Assembly: GCA_033782935.1 (NCBI GenBank) | Contig: JAWQEG010000495.1 | Location: forward strand, 186,001-250,000 | Origin: Petrolisthes cinctipes | Taxonomy: Eukaryota; Arthropoda; Malacostraca; Decapoda; Porcellanidae | DNA: 64,000 nt | Direction of reading: 5' to 3' | In this document: positions 24,907 through 35,916 of the stretch, piece by piece | Numbering within the stretch: the stretch's first letter is position 1 | Layout: each line of letters starts with the position of its first letter | Notes under the pieces: model-generated | What the model was told of the DNA's origin: nothing | Database searches by the model: none | Seen by the model: the letters and a program-made list of their open reading frames with translations, nothing else | Made by a program: the position numbers and the translations under genes

Positions 24907-25543
24907 TTAACCCCTTAGGACCGATTGACCGATATGTCGGTGTTAAAAAAATTAATAGTTCGCTCCGAATCACCGACATGTCGACGTACCTATAAAAAAC
25001 TGTAGCGAGTAGCTAGCGAGCTGGCGTTGGTAACGATGGAAAGCTAACGTCCTTGAGAAAAGGGTTGACTGTGGTAGTGGTGTCTGGTGGGTGGTGCCTA
25101 GACCTACCCCCACCAACAAAGACCCCACCTCACCACTACATGGTGTTTTCTTATGTTTCTCGTATCTCTCTGCTGTCTACTATACTCCAGGCGAGTCTAG
25201 ACAGACTAAATTACACTGAAATACGTTTATTATCATTGAAAACCACATAGACGAATTGTTTAGGTGTTTATTTACATGTTTAGAGATGTACGCAGAGCGT
25301 ATGAGGTTTTCTTTCATGCGTTTCAGGGGATACTATTTTATTTATTTTCGGACTTTGATGCTCTGTCATACGCAAACGCGTACACCTACTGTAGGAGGCT
25401 CCCGTTTTCAGTTCTTGGTATGTAAATTCAAGCTCTTTCATTCTGTAAGAACAAAATTTGCCTACACGAAAGTTGAGAATTGACCCCCAGAAGTCGGCTG
25501 GGGGTGAAAAAAAAAAAAAAAAAAGTCGGTCCTAAGGGGTTAA
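24907..25543 (+). mobile_element. TTAA element T3, non-autonomous, inside the transposase
   Basis: Bounded by TTAA at 24,907-24,910 and 25,540-25,543. Ends are CCCCTTAGGACCGA on the left and its complement TCGGTCCTAAGGGG on the right, with poly-A just inside the right end. Removing it and one TTAA joins the transposase codons for ...TIHL-NDNTQ... in frame, which shows the insertion point. A second copy at 36,558-37,188 shares a 65-codon ORF (25,053-25,250 here), which matches no domain I know and is probably fortuitous. Confidence 0.9.
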
Positions 25544-26030
25544 GTGGATAGTCCTCTTCATCAACCTAATCCTCTTGGATGTTATGAGGTTTGCAATTTG
25601 TGGGACCCTCGTCTGCATGGCCTAATAGTCCTCCACGGTGGGAAGCTTACAAATCACCATGAATATGAGAATTGACACGAAATTCATCACTTCATCGTCA
25701 CAGGTAGTAAAGCTGGTGTTTACATCCTTCTGTGTGGCATAAAGGTTGGTCTGGTAGGTTATGTTGCTGATGAGTTGAGGGCTGAAGTACCTTTTAAAGT
25801 ACTGGTAAGGAGACTCAATGCACCCCGAGGTAGGGTGCGTGTAGGTAGGAAAGGGAGTATTGCTGATGTCAACTTTCCTCCATGTAGTTGGCCTGGCCAC
25901 TTTCTTTTTGCTGGTCTTGGTCGCTGTCTTGATCAGTGGTGCTGTTCTCTCATCTACATCATCGTCATCATCATCATCATCATCGTCCATTACCTCCACT
26001 GCTCAACGTGTGCATTTCCTCTTCGGATAG

Positions 26031-26182
26031 ATTATATAGATTGATTTATATTAGGCGCCGCAACAGCGAGGTCATATAGCGCCAGAGAAAGGTGATAGAG
26101 AGGTGTGACAGCAAGCAGGAAGGAAATAAAAGGAGAGAGAGAGAGAGAGTCTAGAGAGAGAGAGAGAGAAAATTAAAAAATC
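26031..26182 (-). mobile_element. Truncated LINE tail with 14-bp target duplication
   Basis: Minus-strand copy of the CTATATGACCTCGCTGTTGC tail also seen at 2,138. Direct repeats TCCTCTTCGGATAG (26,017-26,030) and TCCTCTTCGAATAG (26,183-26,196) flank it, one mismatch in 14, which is a typical LINE target-site duplication. A GA microsatellite (26,131-26,170) lies at its 5' end. It split the N-terminal part of the piggyBac transposase. Confidence 0.75.
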
Positions 26183-27509
26183 TCCTCTTCGAATAGGGTC
26201 CGGCTATGTCACTGAGGCCTGGGTCCTGGCAGAGTGGTGAGAAGTCAGGATCAGCCACATCATCATCATCACCGCTGACATAATGCTGGCTTGGGATGAC
26301 AGTACCAGTATTCTTCTTGGAGTAAAACAGCTTAGCCCCCAGCTGCAAGAGAAATTGTACATCAGTGAACAAGTAATGGGGATTAGTTTTGGGTTCATTA
26401 TCAACCTCATGTTGATATATTTGCAAGTGAAATTGTAAATATATGAGAAACATGGCATCCTAAGGAATGGTGGTAGTACCTATTTCTTTGCTTCTAAGAA
26501 AACAAAAAGACTAAAAGCACAAATAATTAATAACTCGATGAATATTAGCAGTATGAGGCTCAAAGTAAATTTTAGGTATCAAAATATGCCACATAAATAC
26601 AGTATGGTACAATAAAAAACAAAACAATTCATTATGCATTGCCTAAAAATTTGGGTAAATGGGTTAGAATTATCACTAGATTGATGTACAAATTCTATTC
26701 AAATGTGTGGCAACATCAAGTTCACTATACAGTACTACTATCTTATATTATAATGTATTGCATGGTTGGCAGCAAAAATTTAGATGCATCTGTCATTACT
26801 CCATATATAGCCATATCAACAAGTGGCCCAATTTTAGGTGCATCGGGCATAATTGAGGCATCTATTTGCATGACGAGATAAGCGACACAACTCAAGTTTT
26901 GAGAAAAATGGGTTTAAAGTTTAACATCTGTGCACAAAAGGTTATAGTCTCTCTATTTATACTTCATTTTAAGCCTTATTAGAAACTCCAAAAGGGGATA
27001 TGGACTTCACCAAGTAAACTGTAGATGTTTACTAGGGGGGGAAGACAGTGCTAACTCAATTTCACCAGAGGTGGTGTTTATCCCGTTATGCAAATAGACG
27101 CCTCATATGACCAAATATGGTGGTTCTATATTTCACACCAAAATATCACTAACTTCTCAAAATCCTATGCACAGGATACATATATCATCTCCTTAGCACA
27201 TTTATTCAATGCATATTTCGTGTTTTTCATCAGCTTACCATTGTTGGTTGAAGAGCTAAGGTCGAGGGTGTATCAGAGAGCAGAGGCACACATCCACCTC
27301 TCTCAAGCACTGAGTGTAGACTGAAGTTGAAGATAGTCAACTCAGCTTGTGATTGGCTGCAGGCTTTGATGCTACTAGTCAGGCAGTAAAATAAATCTCT
27401 CTAAATTGGCTGAGAGAGATCAGCTGGCTTCCTAGCATCACTGGGAAAGCTGTGGCAGCCATATTTGATGCCTATTTAAGTTACCATATATATAGTTTTC
27501 TGACCGATA

Positions 27510-28860
27510 AAGGGTGTTTTATTCAGAGCCAAAGATCTTACACAGGCCATTATGCTCCTCAATCTCCCCTGTCCTTCTGATGGCATGTTTGAATCCATCA
27601 AACCACATCGAGCATTTAATTATAGCAAGGGGCGTATATACAATGAGGACCTGTATGAATTCTCAGAAGAGGACATTCTTGCTATGTGCCCAGATAGTGT
27701 CCAACGTGTAACAAAGATGAAAGGCAGTAAAAATATGATCATCGTCACTTTCTATGGCTTGCATAATTAACATTAACCTCGACTCTTTTGAGGTGAAGCC
27801 TTTTGTTGAGCGTCCTTTACAGTGTTATTACTGTTATGAGTTTGGTCATGGGAGGAGGAACTGCAACAACTGTTCCCGGTGTGCTAATTGTTCTGCTCTT
27901 GACTCACATCTTACTTCTGAATGTCAGTCAGAGAGTTACTACTTTTACTGCAGGGATGCTCATCACCTACGTTCTCGCCAATGTAAGATGTACACTCGCC
28001 AGCACTGCCGCGTGGTACAGGGGCAAACACATATTCAAAGATGTAGCACCACTGTGATTATTTAGCTCGAAATAATCCACATGTGTGAGATGGAATATCC
28101 TCGATACACTAGTACATGAAGTAAACTTTGTTGCTCAAAGAACTAAATCACTTAAATCTTTTAAACATGTGAGCCCCTGTACCACGCGGCAGTGCTGGCG
28201 ATTGTACCTCCTCGAACAGGATATCCTCCATTTGGCTAACACCTATTTCATCATAATTGGTAGTGCCAGACAGCAACTCAACTTCAGGCGACAGAAGGAT
28301 GGTGGTGTTAGGACATACGCCTCCTCCCATCACCCTCATCATTCCAAGTCGACAACATCTAAATATGTTACAGCACTCTCTCAACTCTCTTAAGAAACAG
28401 CTGCTTCTTACTCTGGTGAGAACGTTTCTCCGGTTTCACTACATAATAGTTTCTCTGTCTTGGAAACTGTATCAGACATTCATTCTGGTGACCTTTTAAC
28501 TGATGACAATTCTCAGGCATTAACTAAAGATGTCCATGTGGTAGAGGTTCACGCTGCCACACGCTCTCCAAAAAGGAAACCCAAGTCAACTAGATTGCAT
28601 CAATGGGCGTTCCTCCTTTCAAAGCATCTGTCTCTGTGGACTCATCCATATTTTCCTCTCAATTTCACCAGAAGCGTTCTCGTGGCTCTGATGAATCTCT
28701 TGATTCAAAAGATGTTCCCCCTCGCAAGCTTCCTTCGGGTTCGCTCTGCTTCTAGTGGCCCAGAATTAGAAAAAACTTGTTGTTTGAGAAGAGCCTCTGG
28801 TCAAGGTGGGAGTGGGAAGTCTCTCAGTGACGCTTCCCAAAAATCCGTACAAATGTAACA
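27510..28860 (+). pseudogene. LINE A ORF1, downstream part (zinc-knuckle protein)
   Basis: After the piggyBac terminus the frame runs VLFRAKDLTQAIMLLNLPC and YNEDLYEFSEEDILAMCPDS, then shifts frame near 27,757. It continues with a cysteine-rich nucleic-acid-binding region (27,810-27,995): CYYCYEFGHGRRNCNNC, CANC, and a CQSESYYFYC segment. The MITE at 27,991-28,206 interrupts it; beyond it LEQDILHLANTYF and IGSARQQLNFRRQKDGG complete the segment, followed by stops. Paralogous pieces lie at 49,893-50,155, 51,742-52,082 and 52,083-52,490. Confidence 0.75.
27991..28206. mobile_element. MITE family M8 inside LINE A ORF1
   Basis: TA duplicated at 27,991-27,992 and 28,205-28,206. Inverted ends of about 30 bp: CACTCGCCAGCACTGCCGCG on the left, the complement of CGCGGCAGTGCTGGCGATTG on the right. 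212 bp between the TAs. Removing it plus one TA leaves AAG-ATG-TAC-CTC-CTC-GAA in frame. It matters for the footprint at 52,162. Confidence 0.85.
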
Positions 28861-28869
28861 CTGTTCAAG

Positions 28870-30838
28870 GTCCTTCAGTGGAATTGCCGTGGCTTGTGTG
28901 CTTCTTGGGAGGAACTGCTCATTCTTCTCTCTCGCTTCTCTCCAAGAGACAATGCTTGGGGACTACATTCCTGCCAGTCCTCCTGTACACTCTGCATTTT
29001 ATTCCAATTCATTTGAAGGGCAGGGTCACCATTGTGGCTCTGCCATCCTAGTTCGGTGCGATGTTCCATGCACGAGCCTGGAGCTTGACACTCCGCTCCA
29101 GGCTGTTGCAGTTAAGATTTTTATGGACCGCCCATACACTGTGTGCAGTCTATACCTTCATCCCAGTGTTCCAGTTGAGAGGGGTGATCTCAACAGTCTT
29201 GGACGGGACCTTCCCTCTCCCTTTATTTTATTGGGTGATTTTAATGGTCGTCATCCTCTGTGGGGTGACAGTTCGGTCAACCCCAGGGGTGTTTTATTGG
29301 CTTCTTTTATTGAGAATGAGGGATTAGGGGTTTTAAATACTGGAGATGTGACACATTTTAATAGCCCTACTGGGACTTTTACCGCCATTGACATTTCCCT
29401 CTGCTCACCCAGTGCTCTGTTGGAATTTACTTGGAGTGTGTTACCCAATTTATATGGCAGTGACCACTTCCCTATACTTTTAGAAAATAATAGGTACGAA
29501 CCACAGTCTCGTTTTCCTAGGTGGAGTTTAGAGAAGGCTGACTGGCAGTTTTTTTTAGAGAGTTAACTTCTTCAGTCTCTTCTGTAGCAGGTTTTGTTAG
29601 CTCTGACGAGGCTGTAACATATTTTACTGATATGTTCCACTCTGCTGCTCTCCACTCTATCCCTAGAACTTCTGGACACTTTCCCAAATGTCCTGTCCCT
29701 TGGTGGTCATGTACAGCACCACTGCTGTATGGTAGAAGCGTGCTGTTTTCTCTCGCCTTCGTCGCAATGGTGGAGACCCAACTCTTTTAGAGGACTTCCT
29801 ACGGGCAAGGGCTCGGGCTAGACGAGTATTAAAAGAGCCACAACGGGCATCATGGAAGGCCTATGTGTCTTCAATTAATACTAAAACCCCACTCACCCTA
29901 GTGTTCAGAAGAGTACGTAAGATGGTGGGGAAGTTTCTCCTCGTTGTCCACCTGTTCTTAAGGTCAATGGAAATAAGATCATGGATGGTTTAACAGTGGC
30001 CAACACCATGGCGGAGGCTTTTGCAAGAGTCCCCAGCCGTGACTCTCAACCTCTGGCTGTCAGGCAAGAGTTGGGGAACGAGAATGAAAGTTATAACCAT
30101 ATATTCACCCTGAGAGACCTGCACTCTGCTCTCTCTCTCTACGGCGACACTTCTCATGGGCCAGACAACATCCCATATGCATTGTTGCGTCACTTGGGTG
30201 AGGAGGCGATCTCATTTCTTCTAGCTTTATATAATAGAATCTGGCTGGAGGGTGTCTTCCCTTCTGAGTGGAGGGTTGCTACCATCCTTCCTTTCCCCAA
30301 GCAGGGCAAGGATTCTAGTGTTGCCCTCAATTACCGACCCATTGCCTTGACCTCCTGTCTCTGTAAACTATTTGAGAAGATGGTGAATGTCAGACTGGTA
30401 TACTTCTTGGAACGGGATGATTTTTTGTCTCCTTCCCAGTCTGGCTTTCGTAAACACCGTTCCACTACAGATGCTCTGGTCAAGTTGGAAGCTGCTGCAT
30501 GTGAGGCTTTTATACGACATTAACACCTGGTCTGTGTGTTCTTTGATTTAGAGAAAGCCTATGACACTACATGGCAATATGGCATCCTGCAGCAACTCCA
30601 TGCATATTACCTGTGGGGTCACCTTCCACGCTTTCTTAAGAAGTTTCTCAGTGGTCGCAGTTTTTGTGTGAAGGTTGGTACAGCCTTCTCAGCATCCATT
30701 GCACAGGAGGAGGGCGTCCCCCAGGGAAGCGTCCTCAGTGTCACGTTGTTTGGAGTGACAATTAATGCCATTGCCTCATCCCTTCCGGATGGTAAAGCCA
30801 ACTCGATGTACGTTGATTTTATGTTGGGCGGTATATGA
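28870..30838 (+). pseudogene. LINE A ORF2: endonuclease and truncated reverse transcriptase
   Basis: The endonuclease starts at VLQWNCRGL (about 28,870), shifts frame near 28,945 to LQETMLGD, and continues with ILLGDFNGRHPLWGD, a TAIDISL segment and GSDHFPILL (to about 29,480), all landmarks of AP endonucleases. A damaged linker follows. Reverse transcriptase begins near 30,100 (LRDLHSALSL) with ILPFPKQGKDS, NYRPIALTS, QSGFRKHRSTTD, a stop at 30,521, then VFFDLEKAYDT and GVPQGSVLSVTLF. It ends at MYVDF, where the YADD box should be, and jumps to the 3' tail. No RNase H or C-terminal region remains. Confidence 0.85.
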
Positions 30839-30899
30839 CCCTAGCTGTTCTGCCGCCAGATGCTTAGTGGCATCTATAAATCAAATAAATAAATAATCC

Positions 30900-31206
30900 T
30901 TCAACATGGCTAAGTCGTCCTCCAAACAGTAAGCTGCATCCGACCCCAAACTCTCCATCAGGCCAGTCAAGGCCTCGATGTGAAACAGTAAACAATTGAA
31001 CAAGCAGTGAGCATCTCAGGAACTGTCAGCCAGGGTCAAACACACACACACACACACACATGAAACCACAACGAAACAAAACTCAAGAGTACAAGAAAAC
31101 AGACAAACAACACACAGAAACAACAACACACAGACAATAACGAAGAGACAACAACGAAGGTCAGAACACCAAGAGAACGTCTGCCCACCACCAAGGTTGG
31201 GGTGAG
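30900..31206 (-). mobile_element. LINE B 5' fragment
   Basis: Resembles the start of LINE B on the same strand (45,080-45,380): CTCTCCATCAGGCCAG, AAGGCCT and AAGGTTGGGGTGAGAC recur in order, with CA-rich sequence between. No ORF survives. Confidence 0.6.
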
Positions 31207-31318
31207 ACCCACAATAATAATTTAGATGGTACGTACAATAATTACGTTGATATGAAGTGACTATTAATTTTTTTTCATCAATCTTCCTATTTCCCAGACA
31301 ACGCATGGTGCACCTCAG

Positions 31319-31319
31319 G

Positions 31320-31381
<62 letters not shown>
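31319..31381. repeat. AT microsatellite
   Basis: (AT)n of about 60 bases directly abutting the second foldback element. Confidence 0.95.
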
Positions 31382-31383
<2 letters not shown>

Positions 31384-32112
31384 CGACGTATATCATTAAC
31401 TTACACCAGAGATATAAAATATGATTTTGAGTATATTTCGTTCTATAAAGTATGCTATTTGTGATCTCAGTAAAGTACAATGAATACTAATAAAAACTAT
31501 TTTAACTTGTGTTGTCAAATGGCGGTGAGCTTCGGAGGGAGTGGAAGCCTAATATCGTTTTCGGACCAAAGAGGCCTTATTTATTTCATCTTAATAAGTT
31601 TTGTCATGATTGCGTATTTATGTGATGTTTTTATAACGTACATTGAATCGTAGTTTCAATGCAGAGGGATAATACCAGGCCTGTATAAATAACATTCGAT
31701 GAAATATGATTAATATCTTTTGGAGGTTAGGTAAACTCATCCGACATAATGCTACTTGCAAGTCTCAGCATTTCCCTACATTTCACGGATTTTCTTCTTA
31801 TACAGGCCTGGTATTATCCCTCTGCATTGAAAATATGATTCAATGTACGTTATAGAACATCACATAAATACTGCAATCATGATAAAACTTATTGAGATGA
31901 AATAAATAAGGCCTCTTTGGTCCGAAAACGATAGTAGGCTTCCACTCCCTCCGAAGCTCAAAGCCATTTGACAACACAAGTTAAAAAGTTTTTATCAGTA
32001 TTCATTGTACTTTTTACTGAGATGACACACATCATACTTTATAGAACAAAATATACTCAAAATTATATTTTATATCTCTGGCGTAAGTTAATGATATACG
32101 TCGTGATACACC
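31379..32112. mobile_element. Foldback element F, second copy
   Basis: Ends ATCGCGACGTATATC and GATATACGTCGTGATACACC, with arms as at 4,292-5,032. The loop (about 31,690-31,800) is in the opposite orientation to that copy. AT runs occur at both edges. Confidence 0.85.
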
Positions 32113-32743
32113 ATACATATATATATATATACTAGAGTGTGCCTTTCAGCTCTCTCAATTGTTATGTAAAGACATAGGAATATTTCATTCGCCAATAGTT
32201 TCTGGAAAGATAATAAATAATTTTCTTTCTTATTCTTGGGAACTTTATGGAAGTAGAGGTTAGTGTCACTGCTCTCCTTTGTAGAATGACAGAACTAGAA
32301 AATCATCAGTTGCACCAGCCTCAAATTCACATATTAAATTTCATTCGTATGTCTCTTAATCATAAATAAAACAGCTGACAACAACATGGTTTACAAACTT
32401 CACTATACATTGGTGCAGATTATTTACATACTCATGAAACCACATCATAAACACATTAAAAATAACGTAGCAGTAATCGTCAAGTTTTGGGGAGGAATCC
32501 TTTTGTCAGTACTCTAAATCTTGTGAGACAGTTTTCCATCACTTCACATCTAAAACCTGGCAGTGGATGTAACGCAACACCTACCAAGGAAATGCAAAGC
32601 AAATTATGACTATGATAAATATATAGTAAAGTCATAATTAGAATTCATCATTACACGAATATAAAAAAACAAACACACATATACATAGAAACACATATTG
32701 ACAGACAACTTGGTGTTACAGCATGACTAATGTTGTTTGTGTG
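32113..32743. other. No gene seen
   Basis: AT-rich unassigned DNA with no ORF over 60 codons, recognisable RNA gene or obvious element. Confidence 0.5.
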
Positions 32744-32977
32744 TACATTCGGTGTCAAATATAATCATCCATATAGGGGTAACTCACGTAGAGTTTGACA
32801 GCTTCCCTCTGTTCCTTAGATGATAAACTTTCCAATAAATAGGTTAACTACCATCTTTTAATTTAATACAAGCAGCTACACACTACTTAAAACAATAACA
32901 AGCACACACACACACATGTTAACTACCATCGTTTAATTTAATACAAGGAGCTACACACTACTTAAACCAATAACACA

Positions 32978-33010
<33 letters not shown>

Positions 33011-33200
33011 GTTAACTACCGTCTTTTAATTTAATACAAGCAGCTACACACTACTTAAAAACAATAACACATACACACACACACACACACGTTAACTACC
33101 ATCTTTTAATTTAATACAAGCAGCTACACACTACTTAAAACAATAACATCATATTTGAACGTGAAAACATTAGACAGTAAATTGTTTGAGATACCGTATC
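32744..33200 (+). mobile_element. MITE family M5 with expanded core
   Basis: Begins TACATTCGGTGTCAAATATA and ATCATCCATATAGGGG like the copies at 37,948 and 52,778. The core block TAACTACCATCTTTTAATTT with its ACACACTACTTAAAA segment is present four times (about 32,845, 32,930, 33,010 and 33,092). A CA run of different length separates each. The right end is lost. Confidence 0.8.
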
Positions 33201-33324
33201 TTGGCTCATTATTTATACACTTCATATTAACCGTCTATATAAAATAAATCCTTTGGAAATTTTAAAGCCTCACTAATGTAATTTACCACAATGCATCAAA
33301 TATAAAAATATACTGGGATTATAA

Positions 33325-33327
<3 letters not shown>

Positions 33328-33395
<68 letters not shown>

Positions 33396-33440
33396 GTGTG
33401 TGTGTGTATGTGTGTGTGTGTGTGTGTGTGTGTCATATTG
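33328..33440. repeat. ATT, AT and GT microsatellites
   Basis: (TTA)n at 33,328-33,388, then a short AT run and (GT)n to about 33,433. Confidence 0.95.
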
Positions 33441-33681
33441 GGCTATTGTACGAGAGTTTGGACTTTGCTCAGGGTCAATAAATATAGAGAGACCTCCCAC
33501 CCAAACCACAATCAGTGATCGCTTGTCACAGGGAAGCAACGGAAATCTGGATCTCCTGCTGGTACTGTTGTTGTTGGGCAGTACAACATTACTTTCCAGG
33601 CAAGTCTAAAAGTGTGAAGCCTTACTGGTTTGACTCACTGTTCTTGGGTGTACGAACAACTAGGTTTGCATGAGAGATGAT

Positions 33682-33870
33682 AATTTTTTTTTTTTTTTTT
33701 TTTTTTAATTCATTGCGCCGTAGCGTCAGTCAACAGGCAGACAACAATACACAAGGGTAGGCGGGACTCATGAGAATCCAATGACTACAACCACACACAC
33801 ACACACACACACTCTCTCTCTCTCTCTCTCTCTACACACACTCACGCACACACAGACACACACATCACGA
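33682..33870 (-). mobile_element. LINE B 3' end, 5'-truncated
   Basis: On the minus strand: CA and GA microsatellites, TAGTCATTGGATTCTCATGA, GACGCTACGGCGCAA and a poly-A tail (poly-T at 33,682-33,706). It matches the 3' end of LINE B at 40,241-40,380. Confidence 0.8.
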
Positions 33871-34818
33871 AAAGAGATGATATTCCAATGTTGAGTGTTA
33901 TTTGTATTATGTTAATTCGTCATTAAGCACAACATAATAATAATCTAGGGTTTTAGGCAGAAGCCATGTTGTGGGTCTCTGTATTGAATGGTTTAATTAA
34001 TGGGTAGATCCCTTGTTTCATATTTACTAGCCAATCGTTTGATTTCCGAGTGAGATAATTTGCTTATATATTTAAAGCCTTTCCAGTGCTGCTCATGCCA
34101 TTCCAAAAACTGATTCTTTAATTGAAAAGGAAAGTTCACACACTTGCTTCAAGTTTGTGGTGCTATCAAACGCGACGTAGACCTAAATCACTGCCATTTT
34201 CAAGAATGAATGACAATTCAGACTTTTTCTGCATAAATGCAAATATTTTCGATTTTTTTTTTTATTTTTTTTTTATAAAAGGAATGTTACATATTCATAT
34301 TTACTTTATGCCTTACGGATTGTATTTATACAAAATAATCACCTATAATCACCTATCAGGAAAAATATTTCATACATAAAACTAGTTTACGCAAGAAATA
34401 ATTAAATGATTGATTTGATTACTGTATAATTATGTATGTGTGTGGTTCGAAAGTCCAAATAACAAAAGGTAGACGGCGATTTGTGATTTGTTGTCCGAAC
34501 CACAGATTATTCAGAGGGAACCAACTTCTGTGCACCAAACTACAGAACACTCGAGGAAAAACCGTTCTTTACATTTATTGGGGATTTAGTTCAGGGTTTT
34601 GTTGTGACAGTCGAAGGTGTTGAGGTCGAACGTGGAAGATAATTATGTCCGTGAGTACCCCATCAGACTGCTGAGATGAGCCTCTCCTGTACTACAGTGG
34701 TGTTCTTCTTCTTACAATCACCGTATATTTCTTTGATCGATGGAGTGCCAAAATAAATTGCGGTTGAGTGGATATTTCTTGTTTTTATTTTCTTTATTTT
34801 TTGTTTTGTTTTTACAGC
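33871..34818. other. No gene seen
   Basis: Mostly AT-rich, with a poly-T tract near 34,253-34,274. The part from about 34,730 ends in a pyrimidine-rich run and TTTTTACAG, a plausible 3' splice site for the next exon. Confidence 0.4.
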
Positions 34819-35042
34819 GACCGACCTCTTTAGGTGAAAAGGAAGAGGTGCAATATGGATCGTCGTCGACATTTCAGTAAAACCATCCTGGCTGAACGCG
34901 AGAGGTTCGTGAGGATGTGGATGTGTGGACTGTCGTTTCGAACAATAGCTCAGTTGACTGGAGCCACCGCCGGCACAGTCAGCCGGTGGGTTAGACGATG
35001 GTATTACGAAGGCAGCCTATACTCCAAGAAAAACTTCACCCG
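34819..35042 (+). CDS. Exon-like ORF with helix-turn-helix domain
   Basis: A splice-acceptor-like sequence (TTTTGTTTTTACAG, ending 34,818) precedes it, and ACCC-GTGAGT at about 35,042 fits a donor. The best start is the ATG at 34,855 in AATATGGATCG. The peptide MDRRRHFSKTILAERERFVR is followed by MWMCGLSFRTIAQLTGATAG and TVSRWVRRWYYEG. It has the length and residue pattern of a homeodomain-like or Tc1-type helix-turn-helix (residues about 15-60). Without splicing, the frame runs to 35,199, but its last 50 residues are low in conserved character. It could be the first coding exon of a host DNA-binding protein or the remnant of a transposase N-terminus. I do not recognise the specific gene. Confidence 0.4.
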
Positions 35043-35199
35043 TGAGTTAGGCCGTGAAGTATCAGCTAGATATACCGGTAATTCATTAAAATATTCGTAC
35101 TCGGACACCAGTGTATATTTCCATGACAACCACACAATCTATTTGTTGAATCTCACAGGATCCTGCAAACCTTCTTGTCACCAGTGGTTCGATAATTAA

Positions 35200-35570
35200 C
35201 CCTTCAGCTTCAGTTGCTGTACTTTACCGTAGACATGCAGGATATAAATAGGTCATAATGTAAATATTTGTCTGTATGCTTGTGCTCCATTCTGTTATGT
35301 TTTCGTGATGTGTGTGCTTGTGTGTGTGTGAGAAGATAGATAGATAGATAGATAGAGAGTGTGTGTGTGTGTGTGTGTGTGTGTGCTTGTGTGTGTGTGA
35401 GAAGATAGATAGAGAGAGAGAGAGAGAGAGAGTGTGTGTGTGTGTGCGTGTGTATGTGTGGTTGTAGTCATTGGATTCTCATGGGTCCCGCCTACCCGTA
35501 TGTATTGTTGCCTGCCTGTTGATTGACGCTACGGCGCAATTAAAAAAACAAAAACAAAAAAAACCCGTAG
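35200..35570 (+). mobile_element. LINE B 3' end, 5'-truncated
   Basis: Contains CATTCTGTTATGTTTTCGTG, GT and GATA/GA microsatellites, GTAGTCATTGGATTCTCATG and GACGCTACGGCGCAA, then an A-rich tail at 35,540-35,566. Same 3' end as at 33,682 and 40,241 but on the + strand. The left boundary is uncertain. Confidence 0.75.
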
Positions 35571-35641
35571 ACATGCAATTCACCAACGTAAGGATCAAGA
35601 ATTCTGATAACTTTATAGTGTTGATAATTTCTACAGACTAG

Positions 35642-35759
35642 TACACTCGTGATACATAATTTCTGACCAGAGTGTGAGGAGCAGAAAGCTTCGAATTGCC
35701 TGGTATTGTTCATTCCCCCACCCAGTACACCTATAGAGGCTGATGGGTTCGAATGCAGG

Positions 35760-35790
<31 letters not shown>

Positions 35791-35836
35791 GTGCCTGCCG
35801 TTCGTCTCTGGTCAAAGATTACGTATCACGAGTGTA
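35642..35836 (+). mobile_element. MITE family M2
   Basis: TACACTCGTGATACATAAT at the left and ATTACGTATCACGAGTG-TA at the right, with a central (GT)n run (35,762-35,790). Confidence 0.85.
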
Positions 35837-35916
35837 CCATTATGTTTCCCTCATCCTTGCCTTATTGTTATTAGCATATATTCGCTGACTACTGTAATTT
35901 GCCAGTCTGTATTATG

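Larger units (their letters stand above)
23705..26453 (-). pseudogene. piggyBac transposase (PGBD-like), disrupted
   Basis: Read right to left on the minus strand. An acidic N-terminal region (about 26,450-25,960, with a run of Asp) leads to the conserved N-terminal domain (25,900-25,620, PYQYFKRYFSPQLISN, MNFVSILIFMVICKLPTVED). A TGG-to-TAG change at about 25,622 gives a stop where the family has Trp. After the nested element the frame resumes at NDNTQISCTVDRFFKVWP and is open to 23,705. The catalytic Asp motifs are all present: VDEVMVAYKG, FADNFFTSLE and GGIDNNDM. A C-terminal Cys-rich domain follows (CKLCSHKGH, CMVC, RNCF). The stop and the insertion make it inactive as it stands. Confidence 0.85.
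23070..27509 (-). mobile_element. Degenerate piggyBac element 1
   Basis: It lies inside LINE A ORF1. The 3' terminus reads TTAA-CCCTTTATGGGGCAC at 23,066 and the 5' terminus ends CCGATAAAGGG at 27,509, so both ends share CCCTTTAT. TGTTTTA flanks both sides, but a proper TTAA remains only on the left. It contains one transposase pseudogene on the minus strand, a TTAA element (24,907-25,543) and a truncated LINE (26,031-26,182). The 26,460-27,509 stretch is the element's upstream non-coding part; I see no other gene there. Confidence 0.7.
22500..30895 (+). mobile_element. LINE A: old non-LTR retrotransposon split by nested insertions
   Basis: ORF1 starts in the 22,500-23,069 segment, is interrupted by a piggyBac element (23,070-27,509) and resumes in register. 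A MITE (27,991-28,206) interrupts it again. ORF2 follows with an AP-type endonuclease and the first half of reverse transcriptase, then breaks at the catalytic Y-V-D motif and jumps to a 3' tail (30,825-30,895). Frameshifts and stops show it is long dead. The proteins resemble Jockey- or CR1-like non-LTR families, but I cannot place the clade without an alignment. Confidence 0.75.
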
